Notes: a model not told the origin generated them from the sequence alone. A stretch of 64,000 nucleotides of DNA from Basidiobolus meristosporus CBS 931.73 (GCA_002104905.1 MCFE01000042.1:124001-188000), one strand, 5' to 3'. Numbered from the stretch's first letter, positions 16,401-28,455 are shown. Made by a program: numbers and translations.

Positions 16401-19400
16401 TCGCGTAATTCGGCATACACGCCGGATTTGTTACGAAGAGGACGCTGACCACCTAGAAGATCGGATGTCTCGGTGTTCTGATGACAATTGACGATGTGCA
16501 GCTCTTGCTCTCTGGCAATGGCCAGCATCTGGCACACGGTAGTCTTCCCACAGCCAGTGTCACCAACAAGCAAAACTGGCTCATTGAATCTAATGCACTG
16601 AGCAACCAAAGTAAACAGTCGCTTCATTGCCTTGGTCCAGGCCACTGAACTTTGATCGGTCCCCGTGACACGACGCTCAAATTCCTGGAATTCCGGGAGA
16701 TGCGAACAGTCGTACAACTTTTCCTCGTCGATCTTCGCACGCATTACGCTCTCGATCACCTTCTTGACCACTGCCTTCTCTTCTTCACGACGAGTTCTTT
16801 CGGCGAGGATCATGTACCCATGCTCGGCGAGCTCTTGGTACCCAAGTGCCTCTCTGCCTGCCCATCGGAACATATCTCTTAGAGTGATGAAACCATGTTT
16901 ACCATCGAAAATCCTGGTACGCTGTCTGTGCTCCATTAGCTGCTTATAAACTTGCACAAGCTTTTTACAGTAAGAAGGCGCGATCTGACATCTTCTAGCC
17001 AAGATAGTCTCGAGTTCATCCTCGGGGATATCGTCGAAGTGTAGCTCGAGGAAACGGTTACGGAAGGCACGAGATAATGCCTTACGTCCACCATACAATC
17101 CAGCAGGGTTCTGAGTGGCAAAGAGCATGAAATGGGGATGTGGCTTGACAACCTCTTGGGTTTCGGGAATGAGCAACTCACGATTATCATCAAGCAATCT
17201 GTTCAATGCTTCCAATACATCAGACGGAGCCAGATTCAGCTCATCCAGCACTATCCAATAGCCCTTACGAAGAGCCTCTACAAGGGCACCTTCCTGGAAG
17301 GTAAGCTGTCCATCTTGGGATACATAAGTACCCAGGTACTCCTGTAGATCGGTATGTTCGTGGTTGTTGATACGAATAAACTTGTGACCAGTACGCTTGG
17401 CCAGGTACTCAATCATACTGGTTTTACCAGCGGAAGTAGGGCCTTGCAGCAAAACGGGGTATTTGTTGCTCATAACAACACGAGCCAAGTTGTAGAGATT
17501 TCTCTCCACCGAGGGCGTGAGGATATAATGGTCGACCTCATCGAGAACCTCAGGTCCTTGGGAAAGCCAGAAATGGCCAAACTGAACGAACCCGTCCTCA
17601 GCAGGGGGGCGTGGAATCTGAGTTATCAGAGCACGTGGGTTCTTGACCCCTTTGAGAAGATACTTCTCGATCAATTGACGCATTAGGACTTCACTTTCTT
17701 TGTTGAGCAATGTAGAGAATGTCATGGAAAATCCCTCGTACAAAGCTCTTCTTAAGCCATAGTTGGGCGCGATCTGGGTCACGTATGAAAGGGCTCTGCT
17801 GAGTGTTCTCATACTGTAGTGTGGACGCTGGTTTGCACCATCGGCCAGTCTATGCTGAGCCTGGAGACTCTTGGCCTCCATGTAGAATTCAGTAACATCC
17901 ATACAAGCGCGCTCATCGCCATGGCTGGAGTTTGCCAGATACTTCTTAACAATAGTCAGCAGATCGTCCTGGCGAGCATCTGGCGGGTGCACATAAAACT
18001 CCGTGAAACGATTGCGGAGGCCTGGGGGAAGATCCTTTTTGCCAACATCAGTAGCAGGATTCATACAGGCGAACACTCGGAAATTGGGATGTCTTCTGAT
18101 AGGCTCAGTGTCCCCCTTCTCGGTCAAGAGAATGGAACCTTCGGCATCCTGGATCAACCCGCTTAAACACTCCAGTGTTTCGGTGGTAGCAAGATTGATT
18201 TCATCGAGCAAGATCCAGTACCCCTTTCTGACGGCCTTCACCAAAGAGCCTTCAATAAAACTGAACACCAGCTTACTCTCCTGACTTTGTCGAGCTTCAA
18301 ATTGAAGAACTTGCTCGCCGAACACCTCCCATTGCTGGGTTAGGGCAGTGCTGTCAACGGCCTTCTCGCTCGTACGAGCTTTCTTGGCCTTTACAGGCTG
18401 ATGGTCCATCTCGGCATCCTCGACCTCCTTCTCCGAGCGCTTGGCGAGTCTCTGCTTAGCCATCTTACAGGCCTCCTTGAACAAGGTGATCAGGCGCTTC
18501 CACTGCTTCTTGACGAACGCTTTTCTAGCGCCCTCCAAGAATTTGGCATTCCTCTTCATCGAAAAAGTGCATTCAAACAGCCTTTCGAACTCCTCCTTCA
18601 ACGGAATAGCCATGATTTTCCCATCAACCGGCTTGAACCCACCCAGCAGGTCTGAGGAATCGCTCTGCTGCGACAAATTGACCACGATCAGATTCTGATG
18701 CATGAGCTCGGCAAGATACTGGACCACAGTGGTTTTCCCGGTACCAGTCTCGCCGACCAGGAGAATGGGCTCACAGAGATGTACCCCGACAGCAATTCGC
18801 TCCAAGAGACGAAGTGCGTGATTGGTTTGGGCGAATACCCGCTTCGAGTTTCGCTTTACCTGGCTGGAAGGATCGGCTAACGAACGAAGAGTGACTCTAC
18901 CCACTTGAACTGCTGCATCGGTGACATCCATCGATGGGACGTATGAATTAGCATACAAGTGGACACGCTCCTTGGATAACCCGAGGGCACCACCGACCTT
19001 CTCTAGCACCATTACCCAGCCTTCGTAGCTGGAAATCATACTACAGAAGCAATCCACCGCTTCACTAAAGATGTCCTCCCTAGTCTTGTCATCCACTGGC
19101 AAGTCATCGTCAGGGAATAGTTCGCGCTTGGAATTACTGAACAACGCATCGACACGTCTGCACCATTTCATGAGGTCTCTAGCTGAGATGAATCGGCTCA
19201 TAGTCGAGATGGTGATTGAGGAGTACTGGCGGTCTTGGAAGATCTCAGTGATGGTGGTGAAAACCCGGATAATAACAGGCGAGATCGATCTCAATCTGGG
19301 ATATCTCTTCTCTATGACGTCCTTGAGTTCATTCATATCGAGAGGCTTGACCTCCACACGAGTCCACAAACTATTTGCCATTACGTTGTTGCCGATAGAG

Positions 19401-21093
19401 CTACGCACCGCAGTACCGTTAGGCATCAAGCTTCGGGTGGCAAAGAGCTGGAATCCATCCTTGGCAACGAATCGCTCGCCCCTGCTCGGGATGAACAGCT
19501 CCCTAGTCTCGAGCAAAGGAATCAAAACAGATGTGACCTCCATAGGGGCCAGGTCTATGTCCTCGATCAGCACCCAACGGCCCTCCTTGACGGCCGTGGT
19601 CAAAACTCCAGGCTGCCACTTGAATGAGCCAGGGGTAGAGGTTGAAACGTAAGTTCCCAATAGAACTTTGGAGTCCGTTTGGTCGCCCAGATGGATCTTG
19701 ACAATATCCTCCTTGCCAAGAAGATGGGAAACCTCTTCAACAAGCGCAGTCTTTCCGGAACCGGTGACACCCTCCAGCAGAACGGGGGCACCAAGAGAAA
19801 GCGCCAGACCAATTGCCCGAAGATTTTTCACCGTGGTGGACGTCAAAACCAGGCTGCTTTCCGAGTTTGTATCGGGTTGGGCATCGCGGGGTAGCAAAAC
19901 GCCGCAGAGGTTGACTGTTGCAGGGGAGAGATCGGAGGCATTGAGAATGGGAGCATCCTCGGACGGAATAAAGCTACACGCCTCCAGGATCATCTTCAGC
20001 CTCTCATTGGATAGCTCCTCTTGCTCGGTAATACTACAAACAAACTCGCCATCAATACAACAATCTAGACAAAACAGCGCTGGAAGATCGTTACTTTAAG
20101 AGCGAAAGGTTTTCGTTGCCAGGTCGGTAAATGTCGCCAACAAGAGACCGTATTGAGTCGTGGGTCTCCCGGTCAGACATTTCCAGCAACAATGATAGAC
20201 TCAATACCACATAGTAGCGGATCTCTTGATCGGAGTAGTTGATAAGTTGGAATAATGGTGTCCAATTGAACAAGCCCGCAAAAGAGCGAACAGATGTTTT
20301 AAGCAGACGGTAAGCCGAAATCAGCAAAGTGGATAGATACTTTGTAAATGCCGGATCCTGAAGGGGGCAAAACCTCGTTAGAGAAGGAGGCCAGGAAAAC
20401 CCAACCAGCAGTCACCTTACCTCCGCTGATGACTTCTTTTGAGATAATGAGGTGTTGACACGTTCAAAAAGGGATGGTTGCTGCTTAAAAAATTGGATGG
20501 CAGAGCTAGTGTACAGATTCCTGATGTTAATTACGGTTTACTCGCGGGATTATTCGCAGTATGGTGATTCCTCATGTACCTTTTTAGCTGAGGTGCGATA
20601 TTTAGGAGCTTTGCATAAGCCATGGCAACCACCTCCACCTGGGTAAAGTTGCTGAAGTCGGTTGATATTTGAGGGTAAGAAGATAGGATTTCTGAATAGG
20701 TTTGAAGAGTACAGTAGGTTAGTCTCGGCTCGAAAAATCCCTGAGATATACGAAAGCACCTGATCTGTTCCAGCGAGCGGACAAATCTATCAATAGCGGA
20801 CGGAAAAGGTGTGCAATTATCAGGGTTAACTCGGGGCGGACCAGCAACTGTGCTAGAGTATCTAGCAACTCTCCCTTCTTAATGTCATCTTGGTGAGGTC
20901 TATATTTATCTAACACATGGCGTTGTCTATTAGTGAGAAGTTGGAGGGAAGCAGTCGACTCGAGTTGGGTGATATGTTCGACAAGGCTCGAGATAGCAGC
21001 AGAGAGGTCGAAACGTAAGGGGTCGAAAGGTTGTGTATGGACTGGTAAATCGGTATCCTGCATTTCAACATTGTCTGAGCATGAGGTCGTCAT
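4404..21093 (-). CDS. MDN1: Midasin (Mdn1/Rea1), AAA+ ribosome-maturation ATPase
   Basis: I join six exons on the minus strand: 21093-20760, 20691-20580, 20520-20421, 20357-20095, 20033-10977 and 10908-4404, giving 5,456 residues; yeast midasin has about 4,900. Midasin is the dynein-like motor that strips assembly factors (Ytm1, Rsa4) from pre-60S particles in the nucleolus and nucleoplasm. Six Walker A motifs are visible in order: GVTGSGKT (about residue 358), GETGTGKTT, GPTSAGKTS, GDTGCGKTT, GSPGVGKTS and GSSGSGKTS. A long linker follows, then an Asp/Glu-rich stretch (about residues 4555-5070, DNA 5570-7110) and a C-terminal MIDAS domain with DDSKSMS (about residue 5258). All introns preserve frame; sizes are 68, 59, 63, 61 and 68 nt. 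The two 68-nt introns use weak GTG donors (GTGCTT, GTGATG); missing the second would split the gene at 10973. The N-terminal exons match midasin only loosely; the rest is unmistakable. Confidence 0.95.
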
Positions 21094-21418
21094 TACGAAT
21101 ATAGTATATATTTAATAATGTATCTGGCTTGTGTGTATTATATTGAACAAGTGTATAATAAGAACCCTGACAAGTTGGGGGAGAGAAGCAAGTTGACCTC
21201 TGCGTTTAGACGCGTATCTGGAACGGTAGAGCTCTTTGGTCTAAGTTACCCACAACCTTGAATAATATGACGATGCCACGAAAAAAAATCTAGCAATTTT
21301 TTTTTCGAGCCTCGAGGATAGTCAGGTAAACCAGAAAAATAGTCAAATTTTGTGACGCTCTTTATTTGGTTTTTTTTATTTTTCTCAAAATCCCCTCCAC
21401 CGTGACGGGTATTCGACG

Positions 21419-21441
21419 AGGGCTAGGGCTAGGGTTAGGGT
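21419..21441 (+). promoter_or_regulatory. Telobox-like AGGG(C/T)TAGGG array upstream of MDN1
   Basis: Inside the 493-nt spacer between RPS17 (3' end) and MDN1 (5' end) lies AGGGCTAGGGCTAGGGTTAGGG, three near-telomeric units about 330 nt upstream of the MDN1 ATG. In fungi, telomere-type boxes in promoters of ribosomal and ribosome-biogenesis genes bind factors such as Tbf1 or Rap1. The rest of the spacer is A/T-rich with A8 and T9-10 runs near 21,280-21,380. Binding here is inference. Confidence 0.5.
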
Positions 21442-21586
21442 CAAGGTCGAGCCCAAGAACTTCAGAACTGATCCCCATCAAAGCGGGTCCCAAAAAATCA
21501 ACTGTGGATGAATGATGTATAATTTGATGCAAACTTTATTTTAACACCACAAAGAGATCAATGCATTCTCTCGTGTCAGAGCATAT

Positions 21587-22082
21587 TTATTGCTCAGTCT
21601 TTCTTCTAGGAGCACGACGACCACGGTTGGCACCTGGGACAAAGGCTTGGACAGGAGCGGCAACGGTAACACCAGGAAGGTTCTCCATGTTAAGGGCCTT
21701 GAGAAGCTCCTTAGTTTCGGGGTCAACCTCGATGTTGGAGGTGTCCAAAGCAGAGAACTCGGGGACGTAGTTGTCCTTACGCTCTCTCTCCTCTTCCTGC
21801 AACTTGAAGGAGATACCACGGACGGGTCCACGTTGGATACGCTTCATCAAGTGAGTGGTGAAACCAGCGATCTTGTTGCGAAGACGCTTGGAGGCAATAA
21901 TGGCAACTTCATCACAGATCTTCTTGTTGGTTTGGAAATCCAAAGTAAGACGAGGATAATACTTTTCAATGATGACCCTGGAGGCCTTCTTGACAGTCTT
22001 GGTACGAACGCGACCCTATGCAAGCGAAGACATTGGTGAGATCCTGATGGATGGATGGTTGGATTCGCGGGTTACATACCAT
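21587..22082 (-). CDS. RPS17: 40S ribosomal protein eS17 (Rps17)
   Basis: Exon 1 is only the ATG (22082-22080), followed by a 64-nt intron (22079-22016, GTATGT...GCATAG) and a second exon 22015-21587; the product is 143 residues. eS17 is a small-subunit protein of the 40S head/beak region. The family signature is continuous: [13 protein letters not shown] at the start, [53 protein letters not shown] and YVPEFSALD. The C-terminus ([16 protein letters not shown]) is a little longer than in yeast. Saccharomyces RPS17 genes also have the ATG alone in exon 1, which supports this start. It lies head-to-head with the arrestin gene and tandem with MDN1. Confidence 0.96.
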
Positions 22083-22639
22083 ATTGCTAGATTATTTAGA
22101 GCAAAGAAAAATGACTTGCCCACCAAAGTGAAGAGAAAGAAGCGATTCTCCCTCGAGGGATCTTTTTGTTAATGTCACGTAACAATTCGTACCCCGTGCC
22201 ACAGATGATTTTTCCATTGGTTTAGTCATCTGACTTTGCTGTTAATTTATACGAAAATCGAGCACTGGATGAGCAAAATAACCACAATGCAGTGTGTGTT
22301 TGCCATTGCAGGAGGGAGTCTTGATTTTATTTGATTTGATCTCCTCAGCCTCCTTGACTGTTTATTAGCGATTGAAACAAGCAGGAAAAATCCCGAAGAG
22401 TCAACGACCCCGCTAGCTCATAATAGACACGTTTTGGCCAACAGAGCACATTGGCAGGATCAACGTTTTATGTACATGAGATGCACTTGCTGCTTATTAC
22501 TCCGAGTATCTTGGGATTCATATAAACGCTCCGTCATGGCGTTTGTAGGGGAGTTCTTTTTGGTTTTCCCGAAAAGAATGCCATTGTAGTCTAACCAATA
22601 CATAACCACTCCTTCCCTCCATAGAATAATTTCTCGCTG
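22083..22639. promoter_or_regulatory. Shared intergenic promoter region of RPS17 and the arrestin gene
   Basis: The two genes diverge from this 557-nt stretch. I see no ORF worth calling, no clear TATA box and no telobox on either side. A pyrimidine-rich run on the RPS17 strand (TTCTTTCTCTTCAC, about 22,132-22,145) sits about 55 nt upstream of the RPS17 ATG, as is usual for ribosomal protein genes. Confidence 0.4.
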
Positions 22640-23888
22640 ATGCGAAGTCTAGTAAACTCTATCCTATCCTCCTTCACTTCCACCTTGCCTAACCAGCCCA
22701 AAAATCCAGATAGACATATGTTAAAGAACTTGCTGTATGTGGTAAGGCTTAAACCTTGCTATTTAGCCCCACCATCCCCATCGGTTGAAGAGGCAACGAT
22801 GCTTAGCATACGCGGGAAAGCGATCGAGGTCCAGTTGGTCAATGACGTTCTAACCATGTATGGACGCCCGAATGACTCTGTTGGAGTCGTGCTTCGCGGG
22901 TCAGTTTTCGTCAATCTGAGGAGACCCATCAAGGCCAAATCGATCAAGTTGATTTTTAAGGGGACCTTCACCATGGATTCTCCAACGGGTAATGCCGGCC
23001 CTTTTGCTTTGGTAGTCACTCACTAACTCCGGCTTCATGGCAGATTTGATGCGTCGCGAGAAGACCATTGTTGAGCACCAACTGTGCTTCCTACGCGCAC
23101 CAGAAGATACTCAAATTCTGAAGGCAAACAGCTATCGGTTCGACTTTGAAATGCCACTCGACGGCAATCTGCCCCCATCGATTTACACTGGAGCAGCAAG
23201 CATCCAGTACCAGGTGATCAGCATGATTGAGCGGCCTTTCCTATACAGAAACATCCTCGCTGAATGCCCTGTTACCATACAGAGGTCGAACTTCCCTGAT
23301 TCGTTCGAAATTGACACTCCCTCCACGACATTTTCAGGGATTTGGGCGTCGTGCCTATATTACGATGTATCCATCCCTGACTTGAATTTTGTCATTGGCG
23401 ACTTCATCCCATTGACTTTTAAGCTGTTCATCGCTGCGAAGGCCCTGGAAATCCACTACGTCCACTTGGTGTTGGAAGAGAAGATCACATGTAATGATGA
23501 GGAATACCTATTTCCCACATCAGCGACTGAATCGATTGCCTGCCTGAAAATCAGATGCCCAGACATTCATGACCTGGGTTGGGAGGATACCATTTCCATT
23601 CGTATCCCTACAGATGCACACGAAGACTGTGGGCCCACGTTCATCGAGGTTACACACAAGTTGATAATACGCTTCGCCGTCAACTCACCCGACAATGGAA
23701 AGAACATCATTTTTGGGCAAATCCCCATCAAACTCATGTCCACATCACAGGCAGAGGCATCGAGCTCTTTGCCTTTATACGAGCCCCCTCAGGTATCATC
23801 TTCCTTGCCACCGCCTTTTCCCACCTCGTCGGAATCCAGTTTTGACCACGTGCTGCCACCGAAGTATTGTCAGATAGCAGTCACGTGA
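22640..23888 (+). CDS. Alpha-arrestin (ART-like trafficking adaptor)
   Basis: Exons 22640-22988 and 23044-23888 join across a 55-nt intron (GTAATG...ATGGCAG with a CACTAAC branch site) to give 397 residues. Alpha-arrestins link plasma-membrane transporters to a Nedd4/Rsp5 ubiquitin ligase for endocytosis. The N-terminal arrestin sheet is seen around GVVLRGSVFVNLRRPIKAKS (about residues 83-102), with the second arrestin fold through residues 200-330 (VIGDFIPLTFKLFIAAKALE). The Pro/Ser-rich tail ends in LPPKYC, which contains a PPxY motif for the ligase WW domains. Length is short for yeast ARTs but normal for simple fungal members. A decayed partial copy lies at 26630-26830. The family is clear; the cargo is unknown. 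Confidence 0.85.
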
Positions 23889-24122
23889 GAGGTCAAATAT
23901 TGATAGATATTTATATATGTATACTCGTCAGTTTTGTTTCAACCTTCATTGTTAATATTTTTCGTGTACAAAGCCTGTATATGTAAATCCAAATATAAGC
24001 TATCCAAACCTTCGTCTGTTCTGGTGTATTTATGTTAGCTTTAGTGAGAATGAGTGGTACATACATTCATTTATATTAGCTTTAATAAGAATGAGTGGTA
24101 CATGCAGCATAGTGACAATTGA

Positions 24123-25502
24123 TTACATGAGATGGCGCGTAGTAAGAATGCCGACTAGGGCTAAGAAAACATACGGCACTGTTAATTGAAAAGATCCATT
24201 ACCAGCTATTCCGTTACCATGCTGCGCAGACTGTGTTCGAGTTAGTAATCGGCCCACTACTTCTCGTGCAAACTTCAACTTACTAGTGCCAAGCCAACGC
24301 GTGGCTGAGTACCCATATCATATACGGAATAGAATGATCTTAGGAATACATCGCCAACAATCCATATAGCCTTCAGAAACAGAGCAATTAGCATACATCA
24401 CAACGCGTCTCTATAAATTCCGATACATACCGCTGACGATCCAGCTGAAGCAAACCCAGACATGCAGATACCTCCTTCCTCCTGAATAACGTATTGGTCA
24501 GGTGTGAGTGTGAATACCACATCCCCTAGTGATGATATCGATGTTGGGATACATGGCATCGCAATCCAGCTGGTACAATCCTGCCGAACTTGTAGGTCTG
24601 CCATTCAGATACTCGACATTGATTAGGGCTGCGTCGCTTTCGGGTATAGTGATCAGACTGGTGCCTGTATCCATAGCCGCCTTTGTGGCGGTAATCTGGA
24701 CGCCAGTGTTGGCGATCGAAACGCCGTTAAGTGGAAGAGTCCAGTAATTCTCTTCAACTACGTCAATCCAGTTGAGCGATCCTGAAAAATGGGATGTGTC
24801 ATATCCACCAAATGTCACTTCACCGCTGCTCGGATACCCGCCCAACCACACACCAAACATGCTCGCGTTGACCAAGTTTTGTTCAACCATGTTGTAGAAG
24901 GGTGGGTTAACTCGCATTTGGCTGATTGATGCGAATGCCATGCCAAGGATGCCATCGGCTGTAGAGTTGGCAAAAAAGCTGGACTCTGAGGTTGCCAAAC
25001 CAAACTTTTGTTCATTCAGAGTGATCCCACCAATGGTGCACGTGTCTTGTCCGATCATCCCTGTTAAACTCCCAGTGCCATAACGAAGGGAAAAATCACC
25101 GTCGAGTTCCTGATATGTGGTGGATTTGGTGGGTTGAAACTTCCTGTGGTTGATACACGCCGCGGAACTGCACCAAACAGACGGCACCCAAAAGTCCGCA
25201 CTCCCCGTGTCAAAAATCACCGTGAACTTTTGCGGAGGTGTCCCTATCGTCACCTCTCCATAATACGACAGATCATAGCTGTTGGTCAACTCGAGGGCTC
25301 CGTTTCGCTTGTGGAGCTTTTGCAGATATGTGCTGTTCTTGATATGCGGGTACTTGTATTGGAGTTGATAGAGCGACTGTTCCAACTGACTACGAATGTT
25401 TCGAGAGGACCGATGTGACTTGAGTTTCATGCGAACAAGGTTGTCACCGCTGACCGCCGATACGGCAAGGCAAAGTGTGGTGAGCAAGAGCAGTGACTTC
25501 AT
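24123..25502 (-). pseudogene. Yapsin-like aspartic protease, copy 1, frameshifted
   Basis: Same exon layout as copy 2: 25502-24431, 24370-24284, 24230-24123. The front encodes a signal peptide ([19 protein letters not shown]), a propeptide, the first catalytic motif FDTGSADFW and the flap tyrosine region (RYGTGSL), then the second motif [11 protein letters not shown]. At about 24531 one extra base relative to copy 2 shifts the frame, and the reading stops after ITRGCGIHTHT. The downstream C-terminal lobe remains open in the shifted frame, including the exon with [13 protein letters not shown] and the last exon with a GPI-type hydrophobic tail. So the lesion is single and probably recent, or a sequencing error. 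A truncated secreted product lacking the end of the C-lobe would be inactive. Confidence 0.75.
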
Positions 25503-25551
25503 GACTAGAACACTCCTGGAATTTGTTGGGAATGGATTCGCACCCGGCACT

Positions 25552-25557
25552 CTTATA
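25552..25557 (-). promoter_or_regulatory. TATA-like box, protease copy 1
   Basis: TATAAG on the minus strand, about 50 nt upstream of the ATG at 25502. The same element sits at exactly the same distance in copy 2. Confidence 0.5.
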
Positions 25558-26629
25558 CCTGATTCAGATCTTGGCGCAATTTTGACTATGGCTCGTACGA
25601 TATTCTGGTCTGAACATTCCAATATGGAAAGCAACCAGACATCAATCTTATTCTTCGGCCCCGAAAATTCCATTAAGCATCCTTTAGGTCTAGCAGCAAG
25701 TAGCCAATATCAAAAATAGAAGATAAGGGCAAATCGAGAGTTCTCCGGGTTATTTTGTCCAAGAATATATCCAGTGAACAACAGCAGTATCTCCATACTC
25801 GGATTTACCAGAGTTATCAAAACTACCAGATCAGCAACCTCCCATTGGATCTTGGTTATTTTTTAGACCAAGTGATGGTATTCGCCGCTAATTATAGCAA
25901 AACTTCATGTTTATATAAATTCCCTATTTGTGTTCAAGATTAAATCCAACTACTAGTACTTATATATCAGCCACAGCACATGTTATATCTGAAGCTATAT
26001 GATGTTATCTACTTGATTTTGATAACATTGTTATTCCTTTCTTCGCTGTTCCTTCCCAAATTGAACGGTAAAGACAATCAAGTCTGTTTTCTCCCGGATA
26101 GGAAAAATGTAAGAAAAGTACATAGCATACTGGTTTCTACGCGAATGTGGTTAGGTGGGTCATGCTCTCACCACAGGTTAAAAAGGCTGCATATAAATAG
26201 AAAAAAGTTACTACAGTTGACTAGCTCCTTGAAATAGTGACCACACATTGCACAAGACATGTTCAGTAACGGGTCCATAAATGTCAACCTCCACCCCTAC
26301 CTTGTAGAACACCTGCAGCGTCACAATTACCTATAACTTCTCTGTTGACATACATACCTTTTATCACTGTTGAGAACAGACAAACTTAGGCTAACATTCG
26401 AATACAAGCAATACACACCAAGTTCTATGTGGATTGTGAGAATATTGATAGGAAAGATATTTTTATAGTTTACCAAACGACTCCTCCTACGACCTCCAAG
26501 CATAGGGAGTTGTTCACAGACGCATGTTGTGCTAGTCACATTTTGGAAATAAATAATACTGCTCCCAACTATACCATATTTTCATGTTTTGCTTAGAAGA
26601 CTGAGTATAAAACGAGGATATATATACCA
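25558..26629. other. Spacer between the two duplicated units, no gene seen
   Basis: A/T-rich sequence. The left part (to about 26,040) is the protease copy 1 upstream region and has recognisable blocks in common with 28,500-28,870 (for example GGAAAGCAACCAG and GTTATATCTGAAG versus GTTACATCTGAAG). Between about 26,050 and 26,630 nothing was recognised. Confidence 0.45.
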
Positions 26630-26830
26630 ATTAGTCACTACTCGCAACACGAATGATATATGGATGATCCTGTAAGTTGTGCTTCAGAGGACAGTTTTCG
26701 TCAATCTGGGGAAATCGATCAAGTTGGTTTTTAAGGGCTTTGTCACACATATATGTATGATATTTTTCAAGCCTGAATATGTAACTCCATGTGTAAACTA
26801 TCCAAACCTTCATCTGTTCTGGTGTATTCA
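26630..26830 (+). pseudogene. Remnant of the alpha-arrestin gene and its 3' UTR
   Basis: Blocks such as CAGTTTTCGTCAATCTG and AAATCGATCAAGTTG match the arrestin coding region at about 22,900-22,960. They are followed directly by sequence matching the arrestin 3' flank at about 23,950-24,060 (CTATCCAAACCTTC.TCTGTTCTGGTGTAT). About 1 kb of arrestin between these blocks is missing, so this is a deleted duplicate with no coding capacity. Confidence 0.8.
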
Positions 26831-26883
26831 TTTATATTAGCTTTAATGAGAACGAGTGGTACATACAGAATAGTTACAATTGA

Positions 26884-28406
26884 TTACATGAGATGGCGCG
26901 TAGTAAGAATGCCAACTAGGGCTAAGAAAACATACGACACTGTTAATTGAAAAGATCCATTACCAGTTCTTTCGTGACCATGTTGCGCGGGATACTGCTT
27001 AGATCCGTTACTAGCTATTCCGTGACCGTGTTGTACAGGATACTGAATAGACCCATTGCCAGCTATTCCGTGGCTATGCGGTGTAGGATATTGGATAGAT
27101 CCGTTACTAGCTATTCCGTGACCATACTGCGCAGACTGTGTTCGAATTAGTAATCGGCCCACTACTTCTCGTGCAAACTTCAACTTACTAGTGCCAAGCC
27201 AACGCGTGGCTGAGTACCCATATCATATACGGAATAGAATGATCTTAGGAATACATCGCCAACAATCCATATAGCCTTCAGAAACAGAGCAATTAACATG
27301 CATCACAACGCTTCTCTATAAATCCTGTTACATACCTCTAACGATCCAGCTGAAGCAAACCCAGACATGCAGACACCTACTTCATCTTGAATAACGTATT
27401 GGTCAGGTGTGAGTGTGAACACCACATCCCCGAGTATGATATCGATGTTGGGATACATGGCATCGCAATCCAGCTGGTACAATCCTGCCGAACTTGTAGG
27501 TCTGCCATTCAGATACTCGACATTGATTAGGGCTGCGTCGCTTTCGGGTATAGTGATCAGACTGGTGCCTGTATCCATAGCCGCCTTTGTGGCGGTAATT
27601 TGGACGCCAGTGTTGGCGATCGAAACGCCGTTAAGTGGAAGAGTCCAGTAATTCTCTTCAACTACGTCAATCCAGTTGAGCGATCCTGAAAAATGGGATG
27701 TGTCATATCCACCAAATGTCACTTCACCGCTGTCCGGATACCCGCCCAACCACACACCAAACATGCTCGCGTTGACCAAGTTTTGTTCAACCATGTTGTA
27801 GAAGGGTGGGTTAACTCGCATTTGGTTGATTGATGCGAATGCCATGCCAAGGATGCCATCGGCTGTAGAGTTGGCAAAAAAGCTGGACTCTGAGGTTGCC
27901 AAACCAAACTTTTGTTCATTCAGAGTGATCCCACCAATGGTGCACGTGTCTTGTCCGATCATCCCTGTTAAATTCCCAGTACCATATTGAAGGGAAAACT
28001 CTTTGTCAAATTTATGAAATGTGGTGGATTTGATGGGTTGAAACTTCCTGTGGTTGATACACGCCGCGGAACTGCACCAAACAGACGGCACCCAAAAGTC
28101 CGCACTTCCCGTGTCAAAAATCACCGTGAACTTTTGCGGAGGTGTCCCTATCGTCACCTCTCCATAATACGACAGATCATAGCTGTTGGTCAACTCGAGG
28201 GCTCCGTTTCGCTTGTGGAGCTTTTGCAGATACGTGCTGTTCTTGATATGCGGGTACTTGTATTGGAGTTGATAAAGCGACTGTTCCAACTGACTACGAA
28301 TGTTTCGAGAGGACCGATGTGACTTGAGTTTCATGCGAACAAGGTTGTCACCGCTGACCGCCGATACGGCAAGGCAAAGTGTGGTGAGCAAGAGCAGTGA
28401 CTTCAT
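26884..28406 (-). CDS. Secreted GPI-anchored (yapsin-like) aspartic protease, copy 2
   Basis: Exons 28406-27336, 27275-27189 and 27135-26884 join across 60- and 53-nt introns to give 469 residues. Pepsin-family enzymes cleave proteins with two catalytic aspartates. Seen in order: signal peptide (about 1-19), propeptide, [12 protein letters not shown] (first Asp), a Cys pair in WCSSAAC, the flap region [23 protein letters not shown] (second Asp), [13 protein letters not shown], then a Gly/Ser/His/Gln-rich stalk and a C-terminal hydrophobic tail ([19 protein letters not shown]) after NGS, typical of a GPI signal. The enzyme is therefore probably tethered to membrane or wall. The stalk is expanded by 48-bp repeats compared with copy 1. 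Start chosen at the signal peptide although the frame is open upstream. TATA box 50 nt upstream. Confidence 0.9.
26954..27134 (-). repeat. 48-bp tandem repeat coding for the protease stalk
   Basis: About three and three-quarter units of 48 bp, each encoding a 16-residue block of the type [16 protein letters not shown]. Copy 1 of the protease has only one short unit here (QHGNGIAGNGS). The reading frame is kept and units differ at synonymous and non-synonymous sites. The array lengthens the linker between the protease domain and the GPI anchor. Confidence 0.85.
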
Positions 28407-28455
28407 GACAAGAACACTCCTGGAATTTGTTGGGAATGGATTCGCACCCGGCACT

